From contig CAYIFA010000040.1 in assembly GCA_964362625.1 (NCBI GenBank), positions 1-7,317 on the forward strand: 7,317 nt of DNA, written 5' to 3'. A program made the position numbers and the translations under genes. The notes under the pieces were generated by a model. It did not search any database. It was given only the letters and a program-made list of their open reading frames with translations, and was not told the DNA's origin. This DNA is from CAYIFA01 sp964362625. Lineage in GTDB: Bacteria > Patescibacteriota > Minisyncoccia > 1-14-0-10-42-19. Below, piece after piece: positions 4,844-7,317 of the stretch (positions are counted from its first letter, which is position 1; every line of letters starts with the position of its first letter).

Positions 4844-4868
4844 GGAAAAGCTATATTATAAGAGTCTT

Positions 4869-4886
4869 TATCGGACATGTCCGATA
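4869..4886. promoter_or_regulatory. 18-bp perfect palindrome, probable operator
   Basis: TATCGGACATGTCCGATA is its own reverse complement over all 18 bases. It lies about 80-95 bp upstream of the -35 of cca and has the form of a dimeric repressor site. The binding protein is unknown. It abuts the next palindrome. Confidence 0.6.
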
Positions 4887-4908
4887 TATTGGACATATGT
4901 CTGATATA
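4885..4908. promoter_or_regulatory. 24-bp imperfect palindrome, second operator-like site
   Basis: TATAT-TG-GACATATGTC-TG-ATATA: a 10-bp perfect core with flanking 5-bp arms, interrupted by a mismatched pair of bases on each side. The half-site GGACAT is shared with the neighbouring palindrome, and the centres are 19 bp apart, so two dimers of one regulator could bind side by side. Confidence 0.5.
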
Positions 4909-4937
4909 AATATGCACAAGTTGTTAACTATTATTTA

Positions 4938-4953
4938 TGTTACACATGAAGCA
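4938..4953. promoter_or_regulatory. parS-like ParB site 6, degenerate
   Basis: TGTTACACATGAAGCA: two mismatches to TGTTNCACGTGAAACA, and one base different from the minus-strand reading of sites 2 and 3. Same polarity as site 5. It lies just upstream of the cca promoter. Confidence 0.5.
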
Positions 4954-4963
4954 ATTGAAACAA

Positions 4964-4993
4964 TTGGAAAATATTATAAAATTAAGATATAAT
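4964..4993 (+). promoter_or_regulatory. cca promoter giving a leaderless transcript
   Basis: TTGGAA (4964-4969), an 18-bp spacer and a perfect TATAAT (4988-4993). The ATG begins at 5001, seven bases after the -10 box, where transcription itself would begin. No Shine-Dalgarno fits in between, so the mRNA should start at or within a base or two of the start codon. Confidence 0.6.
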
Positions 4994-5000
4994 TTCGACA

Positions 5001-6473
5001 ATGGCTACTAACGCAAAGATAAAATTCGTTATCCCCAAACAGGTTAATTGGGCCCTAGACAAACTAACGGAGTCCAAATTCGAAGCCTACCTAGTAGGTG
5101 GATGCGTTCGTGACTTACTGCTGGGCAAGGCTCCAAAGGATTGGGATATAACGACCAATGCCAATCCGGAAGAAATACAGAAAGTTTTTTTTGATAGTTT
5201 TTATGAAAATGACTTTGGGACTGTTGGCGTAAAGACCGGCTCGGATGATCCGACGCTCGCTGTTATTGAGGTTACGCCTTATCGAATAGAATCAAAATAT
5301 TCTGATAAACGCCACCCCGATCAGGTGAAATTTGCTAAGAAACTTGAGGATGATTTGTCGCGTCGTGATTTTACTGTAAACGCAATCGCAATGTCCAGAG
5401 ACGGAGCTGTGGTGGATTTGTTCCGTGGTCAAAGCGATCTGGAAAATAAAACCATTAGGGCAGTTGGGGAACCGGAAGAGCGGTTTGACGAAGATGCTTT
5501 GCGGATTATGCGGGCAGTGCGGTTGGCCAGCGAACTTGATTTCTCGATTGAAGACAAGACCCGTGACGCTATAGAGAAGAAAGTCGGATTGCTTGAGTTT
5601 ATTTCCAAGGAAAGAATCCGTGATGAATTTATTAAATTGATTGAGTCCGATTCACCAGACCGAGGGATTGAAGAAATGCATGAATTGGGCGCTCTAAAGC
5701 ATGTTTTACCGGAGTTGGAGGAGGGAATTGGCGTAACTCAAAACAAAGATCATGTTTATACGGTCTGGGAGCATAATGTTCGCGCAATGATGCATGCTGT
5801 TGAGAAAAAATGGCCGTTGAAAATAAGGGTTGCCGCGCTATTGCACGATGTTGGCAAGCCACGGACCAAAAAAGGCGAAGGGCCGGATTCAACTTTTTAC
5901 GGACACGACGTGGTTGGCGGGAAAATGACTGCGCAAATACTTTCTCGCCTGAAATTCCCGACAAAGTTTATTGAAGATGTTGCCAAATTAGTTCGCTGGC
6001 ATTTGTTTTTTTCGGATACCGAAGTCATAACAATTTCGGCGGTGCGGCGCATGGTACGCAATGTCGGGCAGGACAATATTTGGGATTTGATGAATGTCCG
6101 TTATTGCGACCGCATTGGCATGGGCCGGCCAAAAGAGCGGCCGTTTCGACTGCGTAAATATGAGTCAATGGTTGAAGAAGCGCTTAGGTCGCCATTGTCA
6201 GTTGGCCAACTCACTGTTCGTGGAGAAGACGTTATGAAAATATGCGATATTAAGCCCGGACCAAAAATCGGATATGTTTTGCACGCGCTTTTGGAAGAGG
6301 TTCTGGACGATCCGGCATTAAATACACGAGAGCATCAGGAAGAACGCATTAAGGAACTTTGCGGGTTATCCGATGAGCAGTTAAAAGAGCTGGGTGAACA
6401 AGCTAAAAAAATAAAAGAATCAATTGAAGAAAAAGAAGTTGAAAAAATTAGGAAAAAATACTTCGTAAAGTAA
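5001..6473 (+). CDS. cca: CCA tRNA nucleotidyltransferase with HD domain
   Basis: The 490-aa enzyme adds or repairs the 3'-terminal CCA of tRNAs from CTP and ATP, without a nucleic-acid template. N-terminal nucleotidyltransferase head: VGGCVRDLLLG (32-42), the DWD metal-binding pair (47-49), RRDFTVNAIAM (121-131), and the EDALR motif (164-168), which in CCA-adding enzymes reads the incoming CTP/ATP. The RNA-binding neck follows (ERIRDEFIKLI, 204-214). Residues 250-340 are an HD phosphohydrolase domain with H258, LLHDVGKP (HD at 282-283) and H302/H334. The C-terminus is a charged helix. All key residues are present and the length suits the HD-containing bacterial type. It starts at the ATG at 5001 with no ribosome binding site. 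Both tRNA genes in the window lack CCA and would depend on it. Confidence 0.96.
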   Translation: MATNAKIKFVIPKQVNWALDKLTESKFEAYLVGGCVRDLLLGKAPKDWDITTNANPEEIQKVFFDSFYENDFGTVGVKTGSDDPTLAVIEVTPYRIESKYSDKRHPDQVKFAKKLEDDLSRRDFTVNAIAMSRDGAVVDLFRGQSDLENKTIRAVGEPEERFDEDALRIMRAVRLASELDFSIEDKTRDAIEKKVGLLEFISKERIRDEFIKLIESDSPDRGIEEMHELGALKHVLPELEEGIGVTQNKDHVYTVWEHNVRAMMHAVEKKWPLKIRVAALLHDVGKPRTKKGEGPDSTFYGHDVVGGKMTAQILSRLKFPTKFIEDVAKLVRWHLFFSDTEVITISAVRRMVRNVGQDNIWDLMNVRYCDRIGMGRPKERPFRLRKYESMVEEALRSPLSVGQLTVRGEDVMKICDIKPGPKIGYVLHALLEEVLDDPALNTREHQEERIKELCGLSDEQLKELGEQAKKIKESIEEKEVEKIRKKYFVK

Positions 6474-6478
6474 TAGAA

Positions 6479-6531
6479 TGACATCGCGCCCACGATCCCT
6501 ATGGTTGCGCGAAGGGACATAATAGATGTCA
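6479..6531 (+). other. Pseudoknot-capable linker between cca and the DUF5674-like gene
   Basis: Three complementary pairs are interleaved: an outer TGACATC (6479-6485) / GATGTCA (6525-6531); TCGCGC (6484-6489) / GCGCGA (6507-6512); and TCCCT (6496-6500) / AGGGA (6513-6517). The last two cross each other (order 1-2-1'-2'), which is the H-type pseudoknot layout. No T-run follows, so it is not a standard intrinsic terminator. It fills most of the 84-bp gap. Confidence 0.4.
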
Positions 6532-6541
6532 CGAAAACGAG

Positions 6542-6551
6542 ATGTTAGAAT
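6542..6551 (+). promoter_or_regulatory. Extended -10 promoter, leaderless layout
   Basis: TG at 6543-6544, one base, then TAGAAT (6546-6551), six bases before the ATG at 6558. There is no good -35 box and no Shine-Dalgarno. The arrangement copies that of cca. Confidence 0.4.
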
Positions 6552-6557
6552 ATCGGC

Positions 6558-6908
6558 ATGGTGACCAAAATTGTAAAAGACCAAATAACTAGAGGAGAAC
6601 TGCGGGAAATGGCCAAAAACCAGTTTGGCGATTTAGTTAAAGTAGTCGTGGATGTCCGCCAGGAGATCATGGCTATCGGTGGCGAATTGCATGCCGATGA
6701 AGAGGTTTTCCTTAATGAACAAGTTGGATCTAAACGCGAGGACACGTGGGGTATTAATATATATCCGCAAAGACATGGTGATGAAATGATCGAATTTGAT
6801 TCAATGATCAATTTAAAACCACAATATAGCAATCGTTCCCGTGGTGTGGAAAGTGAGAAGATTAAAGACAAAATCATCGCAATAGTTAAAAAATTGATTA
6901 TCAAATAA
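6558..6908 (+). CDS. DUF5674-like family protein
   Basis: The 116-aa product matches, from memory, the DUF5674 family, which is common in Patescibacteria and some cyanobacteria and has no known function. Marks: ITRGELREMAKNQFGDLVKVVVDV at the start (an N-terminal helix), then the conserved core IMAIGGELHADEE (about 37-49), DTWGINIYP (about 62-70), IEFDSMIN (about 78-85), and NRSRGVES near the end. The His, Asp and Glu of the core could form a metal or active site; this is inference. There is no signal peptide or membrane segment. It lies 84 nt after cca with its own possible promoter, and the next gene starts 2 nt after its stop, so the two are translated from one mRNA. Confidence 0.8.
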   Translation: MVTKIVKDQITRGELREMAKNQFGDLVKVVVDVRQEIMAIGGELHADEEVFLNEQVGSKREDTWGINIYPQRHGDEMIEFDSMINLKPQYSNRSRGVESEKIKDKIIAIVKKLIIK

Positions 6909-6910
6909 TT

Positions 6911-7240
6911 ATGAAATCCGTTCACAAAGATTTAGCGGCAGGTAGGTGGCAAAGGATGTCATTGTGTGAACAATTAGCTAATATTGGTAGCGAAGTTAGC
7001 CGAGCGAAAAACTGGCACGGGAAAAATAAAAAAATTTATGGAAATGCCGTGGATCGCGCGCTTGAACTTTTTGAATTTACACTTACCGACCCGCGTTGGC
7101 GCGGCCGGTTGCGTGAAATCGCGCGATCGCGCGAAGTATTTGTGGACGCGATTTACGGGGGAAAAGAATATAAAAGTTCGCTGGAAGATTTAGATCGCTA
7201 CTTTTTAAATTTCGCGTATTGCGCTAGATTAAATATATAA
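6911..7240 (+). CDS. Hypothetical small helical protein, 109 aa
   Basis: The ATG at 6911 is 2 nt after the previous stop and has no ribosome binding site, so translation is probably coupled. The product is soluble and mainly helical by composition. Conserved-looking stretches are MSLCEQLANIGSEVSRAKNW (residues 16-35) and ALELFEFTLTDPRWRGRLREIARSREVFVDAIYGG, ending LDRYFLNFAYCARLNI. I have seen this arrangement in proteins of unknown function from Patescibacteria, often beside DUF5674-like or four-helix-bundle proteins, but I cannot name a family. It ends 3 nt before the tRNA-Pro(CGG) gene, so its mRNA must be cut by tRNA-processing enzymes. Confidence 0.78.
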   Translation: MKSVHKDLAAGRWQRMSLCEQLANIGSEVSRAKNWHGKNKKIYGNAVDRALELFEFTLTDPRWRGRLREIARSREVFVDAIYGGKEYKSSLEDLDRYFLNFAYCARLNI

Positions 7241-7243
7241 AAA

Positions 7244-7314
7244 CGGGCTGTAGTATACCGGCAGTACGTGCGCTTCGGGTGCGTAAAGACTGGGTTCGAT
7301 TCCCAGCAGCCCGA
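7244..7314 (+). tRNA. tRNA-Pro(CGG)
   Basis: A full cloverleaf: acceptor CGGGCTG/CAGCCCG; D-arm GTAT-ACCGGCA-GTAC; anticodon stem TGCGC/GCGTA around TTCGGGT, giving anticodon CGG; variable region AAGA; T-arm CTGGG-TTCGATT-CCCAG; discriminator A. C1:G72 is again the proline feature. It has the same 71-nt layout as the tRNA-Pro(UGG) at 2834. CCA is not encoded (AAT follows). It starts 3 nt after the stop of the upstream gene and has no clear promoter of its own. Confidence 0.95.
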
Positions 7315-7317
7315 AAT

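Noticed and set aside
5632..5964. Minus-strand frame of 110 codons
   Set aside because: It is the antisense shadow of the HD-domain part of cca.
6545..6925. Minus-strand frame of 126 codons
   Set aside because: It is the antisense shadow of the DUF5674-like gene, whose plus-strand product matches a known family pattern.

Overview
The window looks like a piece of a small, moderately AT-rich bacterial genome. My best guess is a Patescibacteria/CPR-type organism. That is inferred from the DUF5674-like gene and its small neighbour (both familiar from such genomes), the many orphan small genes, the two tRNA genes without encoded CCA, and the near-absence of Shine-Dalgarno sequences in part of the window. 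There is no rRNA or other phylogenetic marker to prove it.

Left part (1-2830): the C-terminal half of an aldehyde dehydrogenase enters from the left edge and ends at a strong bidirectional terminator. Then come four orphan genes: a minus-strand gene ending at that terminator and served by a near-consensus TTGACA/TAATAT promoter; a 75-aa gene and a divergent secreted 167-aa protein, each with a strong Shine-Dalgarno; and a monocistronic 141-aa gene that may have a PUA/ASCH-like fold.

Middle (2834-4469, all minus strand): tRNA-Pro(UGG), then reading leftwards from 4469 a possible 29-aa ORF, yraN (UPF0102 nuclease-like), an IscA/HesB/ErpA-type Fe-S assembly protein and a two-TM membrane protein, ending in a clear terminator.

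Centre of interest (4011-5000): six 16-bp sites that match the universal bacterial ParB-binding parS site (TGTTNCACGTGAAACA) at one or two positions short of perfect, plus two half-sites, lie within yraN and in the long intergenic region between yraN and cca. The same region holds a 174-bp imperfect foldback, a second GC-rich foldback of about 130 bp, a perfect TTATGCACA DnaA box, two tandem palindromes and an AT-rich stretch. This looks like a chromosomal centromere (parS cluster), possibly close to the replication origin. Transcription diverges from it: yraN to the left, cca to the right.

Right part (5001-7317): a full-length CCA-adding enzyme that appears to be made from a leaderless mRNA, a pseudoknot-capable linker, a DUF5674-like gene also in leaderless layout, a small helical protein, and tRNA-Pro(CGG) starting 3 nt after its stop codon. 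The CCA-adding enzyme is functionally tied to the two tRNA genes, neither of which encodes its own CCA end.
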